A stretch of DNA of 64,000 bases from Prolixibacteraceae bacterium (GTDB lineage Bacteria > Bacteroidota > Bacteroidia > Bacteroidales > Prolixibacteraceae), in NCBI GenBank assembly GCA_025355875.1, contig JANXYV010000138.1, forward strand, positions 1 through 64,000, given 5' to 3'. Below are positions 17,553 through 27,311 of the stretch, piece after piece. Each line of letters begins with the position of its first letter. The stretch's first letter is position 1. Under the pieces are notes generated by a model. The model worked only from the letters and a program-made list of their open reading frames with translations, was not told the origin of the DNA and did not search any database. Made by a program: the position numbers and the translations under genes.

Positions 17553-17915
17553 ATGAAAAATAGGAATCAGGATCAGTTTTTCAACAATCTTCTTTGGAAC
17601 GATCATGTAGGTGAACCAAACAAGGCCGTTGAGGATCGGCTTAATTATTCATTTTTACTGAAGAACAGCAACTCTAAGATCAGGCAAAATTCCTTTGTAA
17701 ACTTTTTTGGGTGGATATTTTCTGCTCAGAGCATGGGTTTGAAAGCCGGTTTGGTATCAGTTGTTTTATTCATTTCGGTAATGAATAACCCAATTGACAT
17801 TGAATCAACCAGAATACCCGGAAGTGATTCCATCACCAATCAACGATTCCTGCTGGCCGACAGTACAAATTTCAATCAACCGATTGATTCTTTGCGAAAA
17901 GATAGTCTGAATTAG
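17553..17915 (+). CDS. One-TM protein downstream of sigma factor, possible anti-sigma
   Basis: I do not recognise the family. The 120-residue protein has a polar N-terminal part (1-60, acidic and asparagine-rich), one hydrophobic helix at about 62-79 (LKAGLVSVVLFISVM) and a short polar C-terminal tail. This topology, together with a 12-base gap from an ECF sigma gene, is what a short anti-sigma factor would look like. No zinc-finger HxxxCxxC motif is present. Role is inference from position. Confidence 0.55.
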   Translation: MKNRNQDQFFNNLLWNDHVGEPNKAVEDRLNYSFLLKNSNSKIRQNSFVNFFGWIFSAQSMGLKAGLVSVVLFISVMNNPIDIESTRIPGSDSITNQRFLLADSTNFNQPIDSLRKDSLN

Positions 17916-18004
17916 AATTCCAAAATAATTGCTATTTTTATAAGGTATTGCGGGTTCTGTAGAGTTAGGTGATTACAGAATAAAAACCCCAATCCTTTCA
18001 TTCG

Positions 18005-19087
18005 ATGAATACATCATCCTTAATTTATCCGGAATTGATTGATCTACTTGATGAATATCCGGATTCTGCATTGGCCACCGTTATCAACACCGTGGGATCG
18101 ACTCCGCAAAAGGCAGGAAACTCTGCGCTTATTGGGGCAAACGGATTATTGTCAGGTACGGTCGGTGGAGGAATGACTGAACTGAAAGTGGTTCAGCAAT
18201 CACAATTACTCACGGAATCTAAGAAATCAGGTCTTTTTTCTTTTGAACTGCATGGTGAAATTGCCACAGGAAGCGAATCTATTTGCGGTGGAAATATGAC
18301 GATTCTGATCGATGCTAATCCTTTGCTGCAACTTCCCGTTTTCAGACAAATAAAAAGCAACCTTGAACTACATATTCCCGGAGTATTGGTGACTTGGCTT
18401 AATAAATCAGAAAAGGAAAAAACAGGTATTTCCCGATGTTGGTTTACAAAAGATAATGAACACTTCATTCCGGCTGAATGGGGGAAAACAGTGGTTACGG
18501 AAGTTCTCAGGATGCTTAAGAATCCACACCCGTGTTGTCAGGTTATTGAGATGAAAGATCAGGAATCCGGTCTGGATGACCTTGTTTTTTTGGAATGCCT
18601 TTTACCTAAACCAACATTAATTATTTCGGGAGCCGGGCACATTGGACAGTCGCTGACTCTTTTGGGTAAATTCCTTGGATTTGAAGTCATTGTTTGGGAC
18701 GATCGTCCTGAATATGCAAATCAAACCAAAATTCCTGAAGCCGATGTGGTTTTGTCCGGAACGGTCGAAGAAAGTCTGGGACAGATTGTAATTCTGGATG
18801 ATTCTTTTTTGGTTATTGTAACCAAAGGCCATAAAAGCGACGCAGAAATCTTGCGAAAATTCATTGGTTCGAAAGCAGCTTATATTGGCATGATTGGCAG
18901 CAAGGCGAAAGTGAAGCAGATGAAAGATTCCTTTCTTGAAAACCGATGGGCAACTCCTGATGAGTGGAGCCGCATTTATACTCCGGTGGGTCTGGATATC
19001 GGGGCGAAAACGGTGGAGGAGATTTCGGTCAGTATTGCAGCACAGCTGGTTAAAGTCAGAAATCAAATCGCGGTCAGCCATGGATGA
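18005..19087 (+). CDS. xdhC: XdhC/CoxI-family molybdenum-enzyme maturation protein
   Basis: The 360-residue protein has an N-terminal XdhC_CoxI domain (TVINTVGSTPQKAGNSALI, then GTVGGGMTE) and a C-terminal Rossmann domain (PTLIISGAGHIGQSL, GMIGSKAKVKQM). XdhC binds molybdenum cofactor, protects it and aids sulfuration before insertion into xanthine-dehydrogenase-family enzymes. It heads an operon that ends with the two subunits of such an enzyme. Its stop overlaps the next start by 8 bases. Confidence 0.92.
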   Translation: MNTSSLIYPELIDLLDEYPDSALATVINTVGSTPQKAGNSALIGANGLLSGTVGGGMTELKVVQQSQLLTESKKSGLFSFELHGEIATGSESICGGNMTILIDANPLLQLPVFRQIKSNLELHIPGVLVTWLNKSEKEKTGISRCWFTKDNEHFIPAEWGKTVVTEVLRMLKNPHPCCQVIEMKDQESGLDDLVFLECLLPKPTLIISGAGHIGQSLTLLGKFLGFEVIVWDDRPEYANQTKIPEADVVLSGTVEESLGQIVILDDSFLVIVTKGHKSDAEILRKFIGSKAAYIGMIGSKAKVKQMKDSFLENRWATPDEWSRIYTPVGLDIGAKTVEEISVSIAAQLVKVRNQIAVSHG

Positions 19088-19697
19088 GGTTTGGGCCATT
19101 GTGTTGGCCGCAGGCCTGTCAACCCGAATGGGAACACAGAAATTACTCTTGCCTGTCGAAGGAAAAACGATGGTTGAGAAGGTGATCGAAAATATTCTAA
19201 ATTCGGGAATTAATAACGTGTTGGTGGTTTTGGGAGCTAACCCTGACGAAATAACTGAAGCTCTTAAATCGTGGCCTGTCAGGACCGTCTGGAATGAAAA
19301 TTTTCGGGAAGGAATGCACACCTCCGTAATTTCAGGAGTGAAATCATTGCCAGTCAATGCCGGCGCCACTTTGATTTTTTTAGGAGATCAGCCGTTTATT
19401 CCGGTGAATGCTGTACAAAAGGTTGTTGAAGCCTGGAAAAACTCTGAAAAAGGAATTGTAATTCCATTGTTTAACGGAAAACGCGGCCATCCACCTTTAT
19501 ATGACCTGAAATACCGGGATGAATTATCAAACCTGGATCCGGAAGTGGGACTAAAGTCAGTTGCCAGAAAATTTCAGGAAGATATTTTTGAAGTGGAAAC
19601 TTTTTGTCCGGAAATCGTAAGAGACATAGACACTAAATCGGACTATTTGAACGAAATCAATAAATCTAAAGAAAATGGCAGAGATCATTCATTTTGA
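19080..19697 (+). CDS. mocA: MocA-like molybdenum cofactor cytidylyltransferase
   Basis: The start at 19080 gives the expected opening MDEVWAIVLAAGLSTRMG; an in-frame ATG 144 bases upstream lies inside xdhC. The 205-residue nucleotidyltransferase has LAAGLSTRMGTQK at 9-21 and the metal-binding GDQP at 102-105. The NGKRGHPPLY segment is typical of MocA-like enzymes. It would attach CMP to molybdopterin, making MCD for the hydroxylase encoded next. Its last 23 bases overlap the 2Fe-2S subunit gene. A guanylyl specificity (MobA) is less likely given the neighbours. Confidence 0.85.
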   Translation: MDEVWAIVLAAGLSTRMGTQKLLLPVEGKTMVEKVIENILNSGINNVLVVLGANPDEITEALKSWPVRTVWNENFREGMHTSVISGVKSLPVNAGATLIFLGDQPFIPVNAVQKVVEAWKNSEKGIVIPLFNGKRGHPPLYDLKYRDELSNLDPEVGLKSVARKFQEDIFEVETFCPEIVRDIDTKSDYLNEINKSKENGRDHSF

Positions 19698-20145
19698 GCT
19701 TAACGGGAAGAATGTGGAAATCCCGCTTGAAAAAGGCCAGACTTTGCTCTGGGCACTGAGGACGAATTTCAATCTGACCGGAACAAAATACGGTTGCGGA
19801 GAAGGTTACTGCGGAGCCTGTACTGTAATAATGGACGGTGAAGCTGTACGGTCGTGCGGCATATCTATGGAAGATGTGGCCGAAAAAAAGATTACTACCA
19901 TCGAAGGAATGTCAGTGGCCGGAAAATTACATCCGGTGCAGCAAGCCTTTGTTGATCACGATGCCTTGCAATGCGGTTTCTGCACTCCGGGCATGATCAT
20001 GAATGCTTACGGTTTTTTACTGAAAACGCCCAGACCAACCAGAGCCCAGATTATCGAAGGGATGGAAGATAACCTATGCCGCTGTGGCGCTCACACCCGG
20101 ATCATCGAAGCCATTGAATCAGCCTCCAAAGTAATGAAAGTGTAA
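19675..20145 (+). CDS. 2Fe-2S subunit of a molybdenum hydroxylase (IorA/CoxS-like)
   Basis: The 156-residue protein carries both 2Fe-2S clusters of the xanthine oxidase family. The plant-ferredoxin type cluster uses Cys41, Cys46, Cys49 and Cys61 (CGEGYCGACT). The helical-type cluster uses Cys100, Cys103, Cys135 and Cys137 (CGFC, CRCG). It passes electrons from the molybdenum centre of the large subunit. It has no signal peptide and could be carried across the membrane with the Tat-exported partner. No FAD subunit gene is present, which fits a two-subunit, isoquinoline-1-oxidoreductase-like arrangement using another electron acceptor. Confidence 0.92.
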   Translation: MAEIIHFELNGKNVEIPLEKGQTLLWALRTNFNLTGTKYGCGEGYCGACTVIMDGEAVRSCGISMEDVAEKKITTIEGMSVAGKLHPVQQAFVDHDALQCGFCTPGMIMNAYGFLLKTPRPTRAQIIEGMEDNLCRCGAHTRIIEAIESASKVMKV

Positions 20146-20150
20146 AAATA

Positions 20151-22298
20151 ATGACCATGAAAAAAAATACAAGCTATCGGGATGAAGTTCCTGAAAACAA
20201 TCCAACTTTTGAGGTTAACCGGAGGGATTTTGTAAAACTTCTGGGTGGCGGTTTATTCATTTATTTTCAGTTTGGCAATTTTTTAAGCGGGTTAGCTTCC
20301 GAAGCATCTCAGCGAAGGTCACTCCCAAGTGATTACAATGCCTTTATACACATTGCTGAAGATGGCACGGTCAACTGTATGGTTGGAAAAATCGAGATGG
20401 GACAGGGAATTATCACTTCTTTTGCGCAAATGGTTGCCGATGAGCTTGATGCACCACTTGAAAGTGTAAGAATGGTGATGGGCGATACCGAATTGTGTCC
20501 TTATGATCAGGGAACCTGGGGGTCCATGTCAACCCGTTATCTGGGTCCGTCATTGCTTGGCGCAGTAGCAGAAGCCCGGGCAGTCCTGCTATCGCTTGGC
20601 GCTGAAAATCTTGGAGTGAAACCGGAAGAACTTGCCGTCGAAAACGGGGTAATTTTCATTAAAGACAAGAAGAATAAAAAAGTCAGCTTCGGGCAACTCA
20701 CCAAAGGCAAGAAGATTGAAAAATATCTGGAAGTAAAACCAAAAGTGAAAGATTTCAGCGAATATAAAATCCGGGGTAAATCATTCAACCATGCTGACGG
20801 CATCGCTAAAGTAAAAGGAGAAGCACTTTATTCGGGTGATTTTAGAATGCCCGGAATGTTGTATGCCAAAATACTTCGGCCTCCATCACATGGTGCAACT
20901 TTGGTCTCAGCTGACACTTCGGAAGCTGAAAAACTGGAAGGAATCACCATCACCCGCGATAAAGAACTGGTAGCTGTTCTTCATCGTGATCCTGAAAAAG
21001 CGCAGGCTGCACTTACCAAAGTTAAGGCAGAATACAAGTTTGATGAAATGAAAGTGGATGACCAAACCGTTTTTAAACACATGCTGGAATTCCCATCTGA
21101 ATCCAGGGTTGTGAGGAGCTCTGGGAATATTGAAGAAGGCAAAAAGAATTCAGACCTGATTACCGAAAGTGAATTTCAGAACAGTTATGTGGCGCATGCC
21201 GCCATGGAGACTCACACTGCACTCGCATATTTAGAGGGCGAAAAAGTAGTGGTCAGGGCATCAACACAAACTCCTTTTGGTACCCAGGATGAGATTGCCC
21301 GAGAACTGGGACTTGGCCTTGAAAAAGTTCGGGTGATTCCGCCATTTCTGGGCGGTGGATTTGGCGGGAAGACAGCTTTTCGTCAGGCGGTGGAAGCAGC
21401 CCGTTTGGCAAAAATCACCGGAAAGCCCATCATGGTGCAATGGACACGCAAGGAAACATTTTTCTATGATAATTTCCGCCCGGCAGCGGTCATAAAAATT
21501 ACTTCAGGAACAGATAAAGCGGGTAAAATTTCGTTGTGGGACTATCACGAATATTTTGCAGGTGATCGGGGTTCGGATACCGTTTATGATGTACCCCATG
21601 CAAAAACTACCAGTTATTCAGCACGCGATGTTCATCCATTCCTAACCGGTGCATGGCGCGCCCCTGGAAACAATACCAATACTTTTGCACGTGAGTCACA
21701 GATCGAAATGATGGCCGCAAAAATCGGAGCCGATCCTTTGGATTTCCGGTTGAAAAATCTGAAAGATGAACGCATGATTGCTGTCCTGAAATCAGTTGCC
21801 GAACTGTTTGGCTGGACTCCTGCGAAATCACCAAGTGGGCGGGGATATGGCATTGCCTGTGGTTTCGACGCCGGAAGTTATGTTGCTCACATGGCTGAGG
21901 TCAAGGTGGATAAAGCGACCGGTAAAGTTCAGGTCATCAGGGTGGCCTGTGCACAGGAAATGGGCTACTGTATCAATCCGGAAGGGTCACTTATCCAATT
22001 GGAAGGAGGCATTACAATGGGCTTGGGCTATGCGCTGACTGAAGAAGTGAAATTCACTGGTGGTGATGTCCATACAACCAATTTTGGAAATTACCAGATA
22101 CCGCAATTTTCGTGGTTGCCAAAAATTCAAACCAAAATTTTGGAAAGGAATGAACCTCCTCAGGGAGGTGGTGAACCTGGGATCATCAGCATGGGTGGTG
22201 TGATTGCCAATGCTGTTTATGATGCTTGCGGAGCCAGACTCTTCCAGCTTCCGATGACTCCGGAACGGGTTCTGGCTGCAATCGGAAAAATAAAATAA
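20151..22298 (+). CDS. Molybdopterin-binding large subunit, IorB-like, Tat-exported
   Basis: The 715-residue catalytic subunit belongs to the aldehyde/xanthine dehydrogenase family. A twin-arginine signal is visible (NRRDFVKLLGGGLFIYFQF, Arg24-Arg25), pointing to a folded, periplasmic enzyme. Later segments include KIEMGQGI, LGGGFGGKTAFRQAVEAA and the C-terminal PQGGGEPGIIS, where the Glu is the family's active-site base. The absence of an FAD subunit and the Tat signal match the IorB group; the real substrate (N-heterocycle, aldehyde or other) is unknown. Two start codons six bases apart are equally plausible. A terminator follows. Confidence 0.88.
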   Translation: MTMKKNTSYRDEVPENNPTFEVNRRDFVKLLGGGLFIYFQFGNFLSGLASEASQRRSLPSDYNAFIHIAEDGTVNCMVGKIEMGQGIITSFAQMVADELDAPLESVRMVMGDTELCPYDQGTWGSMSTRYLGPSLLGAVAEARAVLLSLGAENLGVKPEELAVENGVIFIKDKKNKKVSFGQLTKGKKIEKYLEVKPKVKDFSEYKIRGKSFNHADGIAKVKGEALYSGDFRMPGMLYAKILRPPSHGATLVSADTSEAEKLEGITITRDKELVAVLHRDPEKAQAALTKVKAEYKFDEMKVDDQTVFKHMLEFPSESRVVRSSGNIEEGKKNSDLITESEFQNSYVAHAAMETHTALAYLEGEKVVVRASTQTPFGTQDEIARELGLGLEKVRVIPPFLGGGFGGKTAFRQAVEAARLAKITGKPIMVQWTRKETFFYDNFRPAAVIKITSGTDKAGKISLWDYHEYFAGDRGSDTVYDVPHAKTTSYSARDVHPFLTGAWRAPGNNTNTFARESQIEMMAAKIGADPLDFRLKNLKDERMIAVLKSVAELFGWTPAKSPSGRGYGIACGFDAGSYVAHMAEVKVDKATGKVQVIRVACAQEMGYCINPEGSLIQLEGGITMGLGYALTEEVKFTGGDVHTTNFGNYQIPQFSWLPKIQTKILERNEPPQGGGEPGIISMGGVIANAVYDACGARLFQLPMTPERVLAAIGKIK

Positions 22299-22343
22299 CA
22301 CTGGGAACCTGTAAGTAGAACTTCAACGTTAGAAAAAAGAAAG

Positions 22344-22379
22344 AGGGATTGGTGCTAAAAAGTCCATCCCTTGTTTTTT
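22344..22379 (+). terminator. Terminator after the molybdenum hydroxylase operon
   Basis: AGGGATTGG (22344-22352) pairs with CCATCCCT (22364-22371) with one bulged T. A T-run follows at 22374-22379. Confidence 0.65.
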
Positions 22380-22402
22380 AAAATTTCCTGGTTGGTTTTG
22401 CT

Positions 22403-23518
22403 TCATTTCCGTTCCAATTCCTGCCAGTTTAAATTCGATCCAACATTTGGGTTATAGTTTGGGTTATCAGTCACAATGTATTCACCGTTGTTATTGCACC
22501 AGGCATGATTGTACCCACTGGGCAGTTCCACCTCATGCCCTTCATACGGATCGTAAAAGCGATTAATTCCCAGTGTATTATCACTGAATTTTTCGGAAAC
22601 CTTGTCATAAACATTTCCACGGCTTTCAAACTGAGTTTGCTGCTCGGTTCTCATCTGGTCGCTCATCTGGCTCAGCATCCGGCTGAATTCGCCAACACTT
22701 TGGATCTGCCAGATCTGTTGTTTCGCCATGTATTCAATCAGGTTGCTGTATTTGGCATACCATTTTGGATTTAGTCTGAACGAGGAAGTGATGGTTTGGA
22801 AAATCCTGGTCTTATCTTCAAGTTTTCCTTTTTCACATTTAAATGAGAAGATATAGTCGACATACCAAAGGGTGTTGAAAAATGTGCCTTGCATCGAATT
22901 CACCGGGAAAGTCAGGTTTTCGACTACTGCATAGATTTCCTCTTCCATCCCGACCCCGTTTTTGGTATAACTGAACCTTATTTTAGCTCCCGAAGCGTCT
23001 GATTTGCCGATGCCTTGTGCTTGTTTCCCGGCGCCGAGCGCCTGTGCCAGTTCAGGAAGGTCGCTTTCCGAAATGATTTTGAAGTCCGGATAATTTTTAC
23101 GTTCATCTGGAAGGATAATTTTCTTTAAGGCTGCCTGTGCCTTTACCGGAAGTTTTACTTTGCTGCCGAAATATTTGGTTCCCGGAGGAAACATGGCCAG
23201 CAACTGAAGATTGGTGGTCCAGAAAAAACATCGGTTGGCGAATACTTCAAACTCATCTTTTCCTTTGGTATTATACACCCTGAAGGGGATTACTGCAGGC
23301 ATGGCCGGATTATCGGGTATCCAGTTAATTCCGCCATCAAATTGCCAGTCTTCAGGTTTCAGGAAACTAAAAACTTCCAATCCGGTTCCCTGTTGATCGA
23401 TGTATGAAAAATGCTTGAATTTCAAAGCATTCTCTGGTTCAACGGCACTGACCTTGAAACTTACGATAAGCAGCACAATAGCGAACATCAGTAAGTGGTA
23501 GTGAATTTTCGGTTTCAT
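22403..23518 (-). CDS. Secreted protein of unknown function
   Basis: I do not recognise the family. The 371-residue protein has a signal peptide (about 1-26, ending VSAVEP). Residues 30-130 contain FSFLKPEDWQFDGGINWIPD, a pattern like proteins that describe a fitted profile domain (the WQ.DGGINW strand). A helical middle follows (SRMLSQMSDQMRTEQQTQ). The C-terminus carries HEVELPSGYNHAWCNNNGEYIVTD, which resembles a repeat used in secreted proteins of unknown role in Firmicutes and Bacteroidota. No catalytic motif is evident. It is followed on the same strand, 11 bases away on its 5-prime side, by a small beta-barrel-like protein gene. Confidence 0.55.
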   Translation of the reverse strand: MKPKIHYHLLMFAIVLLIVSFKVSAVEPENALKFKHFSYIDQQGTGLEVFSFLKPEDWQFDGGINWIPDNPAMPAVIPFRVYNTKGKDEFEVFANRCFFWTTNLQLLAMFPPGTKYFGSKVKLPVKAQAALKKIILPDERKNYPDFKIISESDLPELAQALGAGKQAQGIGKSDASGAKIRFSYTKNGVGMEEEIYAVVENLTFPVNSMQGTFFNTLWYVDYIFSFKCEKGKLEDKTRIFQTITSSFRLNPKWYAKYSNLIEYMAKQQIWQIQSVGEFSRMLSQMSDQMRTEQQTQFESRGNVYDKVSEKFSDNTLGINRFYDPYEGHEVELPSGYNHAWCNNNGEYIVTDNPNYNPNVGSNLNWQELERK

Positions 23519-23529
23519 TTTAGCAAAGA

Positions 23530-24099
23530 TTAAAACCTGAAATAAACCTTAAACAAAATTTTTGGATTATAAAGCATCACTCCTTTGGGAGTTCCTGAAG
23601 AAGAATACCAGGCATGTCCGCCTTGAAGGTGAAGGGCAACTCCTATTGGACCTTTCTCATACGCTGGTCCAATTAATACACCGAGATCAAAACCAGAAAG
23701 TTTGTCCCAGTTATTGGCAGTTAAAAAACCATAACCGACATATCCGCCCAATTGCATTTGCAAAGCTGTTTTTGGGTATTGTCCGAGCCAATTGAATCCG
23801 AAATTGCTGCGGTTAAAACTCCGGATGGTATAATCGGGGCTGGTTGAAAAGTTGACCGTCTCGTATTCAAGATAGGTTCCTACCCGGAAAGCATCGCGCA
23901 ACTGGCGTGCATAAAAAAGCTGGTAAATGGGACTGTTTTCGCGGTTTGGCCAGAAGTCCCACGGGTCTCCGAAATACATGTTCATTTGTCCCGGAACAAT
24001 ACCAGCCGAGATTCCGATCAGGTTTTTTGGTTGCTCCTGACTGAACGCCAGACTGCTTGCCAATAGACAGGATAAACATAAAACGAGGATTTTTTTCAT
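23530..24099 (-). CDS. Small outer-membrane beta-barrel-like protein
   Basis: The 189-residue protein has a signal peptide (MKKILVLCLSCLLASSLAFS) and then alternating amphipathic strands rich in Gly, Tyr and Phe. It ends KVYFRF, with a terminal aromatic residue, as outer-membrane barrels do. With about 170 mature residues it would form a barrel of 8 strands or so. No specific family is recognised. It is 11 bases upstream of the secreted-protein gene at 22403-23518 and probably forms an operon with it. Confidence 0.55.
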   Translation of the reverse strand: MKKILVLCLSCLLASSLAFSQEQPKNLIGISAGIVPGQMNMYFGDPWDFWPNRENSPIYQLFYARQLRDAFRVGTYLEYETVNFSTSPDYTIRSFNRSNFGFNWLGQYPKTALQMQLGGYVGYGFLTANNWDKLSGFDLGVLIGPAYEKGPIGVALHLQGGHAWYSSSGTPKGVMLYNPKILFKVYFRF

Positions 24100-24222
24100 G
24101 AGCTTTAGTTTTCGTTTTAGATTCGATGTTTGGTCACCTAATTTACGAAAACCGGAAGTTATTTCCTATTCTCCTGCTGAATTTCAACTTTGAGGAATTT
24201 GTCAGGTGCTTTTTCCTATGCA

Positions 24223-27209
24223 CTAATCCAGCTGATTGGCAAAAGCGATGAGCTTCTTATACATCAAGTTAAGTTCAGGTTCAGGAAGAGTATCATGCGC
24301 TTGTTTGATAAGTTCGTTGTAAAGTGAGATTTGAAAGCCTGACTCTTCAGCAATTGATTTTTTTTGTTCTGTCGGAAATGATGAATAATACTTCAGTCAT
24401 TCTTCGAGTGAGGTGGCCAACTCTTTGAACCGCTCCTCTCCAAGGTCTTTTTTGCCATTCATGGTGTAAAGACCGGCAAGCATGATGCTTTGATAATCAA
24501 CAGGCCAATGTTTTAAGGTGATGGTTTTCTGCGCTTTTTCAAGCACTTCCAATGCTTTGGAAGTCTTTCGTTCTTCAGTCAGACTTTTGGCCAGCCGGTA
24601 AAAAGCGTTTCGGATTTGCATTGTGGCAAACATTCGCCGGTGATGCCAGTCGAAGTAAACCGAAGATTTGGAGAGGCTGTCCCAATTGCAGCTTTTCATC
24701 AGTTTGTTGTACAAACTTTCAGTATCAATCATTCCCATATCCAATATCGAATTGCTGTCGGTTCGCTGGTCTGTCAGTCTGAAAACCAATCCGTCAAAGA
24801 TCAGGTTGTTTTTGAATCCATGTTCCTCCGGATCGATACAGGAAGTAAAACAGACGGGCCGTTTCCCTTGATTAGATGAAATGATATCCCAAAAGGCCAG
24901 GTCGCCTTTGCTGACCGCTCTTTGCTTCAATTCTATGTGAATGTCCTGTTTGCCGGGAATCATCATTCTCATTTTATCAACCGGAATATAGCTGATCCGT
25001 TCGTCATTGTTTCCTGTAAGTTTCGATTGCGCTGAGTCGCTGGCAACAAAACCCAATACATCCTCAAGTCTCTGTTCTGTTTCGATTTTAGGCACCACAT
25101 AAACATAGTCAATTTCTCCCGACTGATATTTCTCCAATGGGATTGACATTTTCAGACCTTCATTCTCGTAAATCTTTCGCTGTAGCTGTTTGATATACCA
25201 TTCAGTCTGTAAATAGGGCATAACTACGACCCGAACATCGCGCCGGATGCCTTCCACTTCCTGGCAATACCAAAGTGGATAGGTATCATTATCAGCATGG
25301 GTAAACAAAATGGCATCCTTTTCACAAGATTCCAGGTAATTCCGGGCGAGGTCACGTGCTGAATATCTTCCGGATCGGTCATGATCGTCGTAATTTTGTG
25401 CCAAAAGCAAGCCAGGAGAAGCGGCCAGGCAAACTACAAGAGCTGCAATTGCCGCCTTTTTTCATTCATTGCTCGTTGGAGCCAGTCGTAAACAAAATAT
25501 ACGCCATATCCTATCCAGATGCAGAAAACATAAAACGAACCTACATAAACATAGTCACGTTCGCGGGGTGTGTTTGGAACTTCGTTCAAATAAACCACCA
25601 ATGCAAAACTCATCAGGAAAAAGAGCAAGCCGGTAATCAGGAAATTCTGCCAATCGTTCCGGTACTGAAAAATTATTCCCAGGATTCCTAAAAGGAGTGG
25701 GAGAAAATAATAGGAATTGCGTCCTTTGTTTTCGCTTACTGATTTAGGCAAGCCTGTTTGTGGTCCGGTAAAATGTTGGTCTATTACCGGAATTCCTGAT
25801 TTCCAGTTTCCGTTCAACCAAGTTCCTGTTCCCTGAATATCACTCTGCCGTCCCGCAAAATTCCACATAAAATATCGGAAGTACATAAAACCCAGCTGGT
25901 ATTTCAGAAAGAAGGAAAGATTATCCTCAAAGGAAGGAATTATCACACTTGATGCATTTCCATCCTGATCGTTGTAAGAAACTTTTCTTCCTGTAAAACC
26001 GGCCCATCTTTTATATGCCTCAATATGTTCGGGTTCCTTGCTGTGCATACGTGGAAAAAAACCGGTGGTATTCTGGTTATATTCAACTTCCGGATTCAGT
26101 TTGCTCTGAATGTATTTCCCATCCCGGACGATCCAGGTTTCACGTTCTTCATAACTCGTTGCGACCGAAGCAAAATTAGGTCCAAATAAAATTGGTCTTG
26201 ACCCGTATTGTTCCCTTGTAAGGTAATTCAGAAGACCAAAAGTGGTTTCCGGATTACCCTGATTGATGGGAACTCCGGCCGATGCACGGATAAGTGTGGC
26301 AATATACGGGGTATAACCGATCAACAGGAAGGTTAGGCACAACAAGGCCAGATTGAGTTTGGGCAGTTGTTTCCGGTGGCTGTATATGATTCCTCCAGTA
26401 ATGGCGGCAATGAGTAAAAGAGTATAAAAAACCAGTCCGGAATGTATCGGTAAATGAAACTTATTGACAAAAAACAGTTCAAGGCTCTGGGAAAGGTCAA
26501 GAAGTCCGGGGATAAAAATCTGGAGCAAGGCAAGAACACCCAGGCCGCTGATCAGGATTGCGGCGATGAAACCTTTAAGCGAGTATTTGTATTTCCTGAA
26601 ATAGATAATCAGTCCTACCGACGGAATGACCAGCAAATTCAATAAATGCACTCCGATGGATAGTCCGATCAGAAAAAAAATCAGCACAATCCAACGGTTT
26701 GAATGCGGAAGATCGGCTTCGCGTTCCCAACGGGTGCCGGCCCACAATACTGCAGCGCTAAAAAGCGACGAAAGTGCATAGACCTCTGCTTCAACTGCCG
26801 AAACCCAGAATGAATCGGTAAACGCAAACGATAAAGCTCCAACTGCAGCAGCTCCAAATTTCAAGAGCATTGGATATTGCTTTTCTTGTTGTTGTTCCAG
26901 TTTTGAAAATAGCCAGACGATGGTCCAAAATAGAAACAGAATGGTTGCTGCACTCGAAACCGCCGAAACCAGGTTGATCGAATAGGCAACCTGGCCAGGA
27001 TTTCCGAGACTAAGAAATGAAAATATCCGGCCAAGCAACATGAACAAGGGCGCGCCAGGCGAATGGTTAATTTCCAGTTTGTAGGCCGATGTCAGAAATT
27101 CGCCGCAATCCCACAAATTCAGGGTTGGTTCGAGGGTTAAAACATAGACTAAAAGAGAAATTCCGAAAATAATCCATCCGGTCAGGTTGTTGATTCGTTG
27201 CTGATTCAT
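24223..27209 (-). pseudogene. DUF2723 membrane glycosyltransferase, disrupted by frameshift and stop
   Basis: Three blocks together make one DUF2723 protein (TMEM260-like, a multi-TM protein O-mannosyltransferase-type family) of about 995 residues, the normal size in this phylum. Block 1 (27209-25434, 591 residues) begins LTLEPTLNLWDCGEFLTSA and holds about 12 TM helices. Within a run of six As at 25457-25462 the frame must shift by -1 for the protein to continue as EKKAAIAALVVCLAASPG and then QNYDDHDRSGRYSARD. Block 2 runs to 24400 and ends SLEE. An in-frame TGA (24397-24399) then replaces what is probably a Trp. Block 3 continues in the same frame as LKYYSSFPTEQKKSIAEES to a TAG at 24223. 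The homopolymer shift could be a sequencing error, but the TGA would need a base substitution. Programmed frameshifting is possible but no canonical slippery heptamer is in frame. Confidence 0.85.
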
Positions 27210-27311
27210 GTGTATTTTTTACTTTCAGTACACACAAAAACAGAAAAGTTCAGATTGTCCGGCGTGAATTTTTGGGTTCAAAAACTGTTGGATGGCAAAA
27301 ATACCTGAATT

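Noticed and set aside
16935-17915. FecI/FecR iron-uptake regulatory pair
   Set aside because: The downstream protein has no FecR domain and no TonB-dependent receptor gene follows.
24397-24399. Selenocysteine or Trp recoding at the TGA in the DUF2723 gene
   Set aside because: No SECIS-like hairpin follows in the sequence I examined, the family is not a selenoprotein family, and TGA is a normal stop elsewhere here. A mutation is simpler.
25457-25462. Programmed -1 frameshift at the A-run in the DUF2723 gene
   Set aside because: The zero frame reads GAA AAA AGG, which is not an in-frame X XXY YYZ heptamer, and the gene has a second, unrelated lesion; decay or a read error is more likely.
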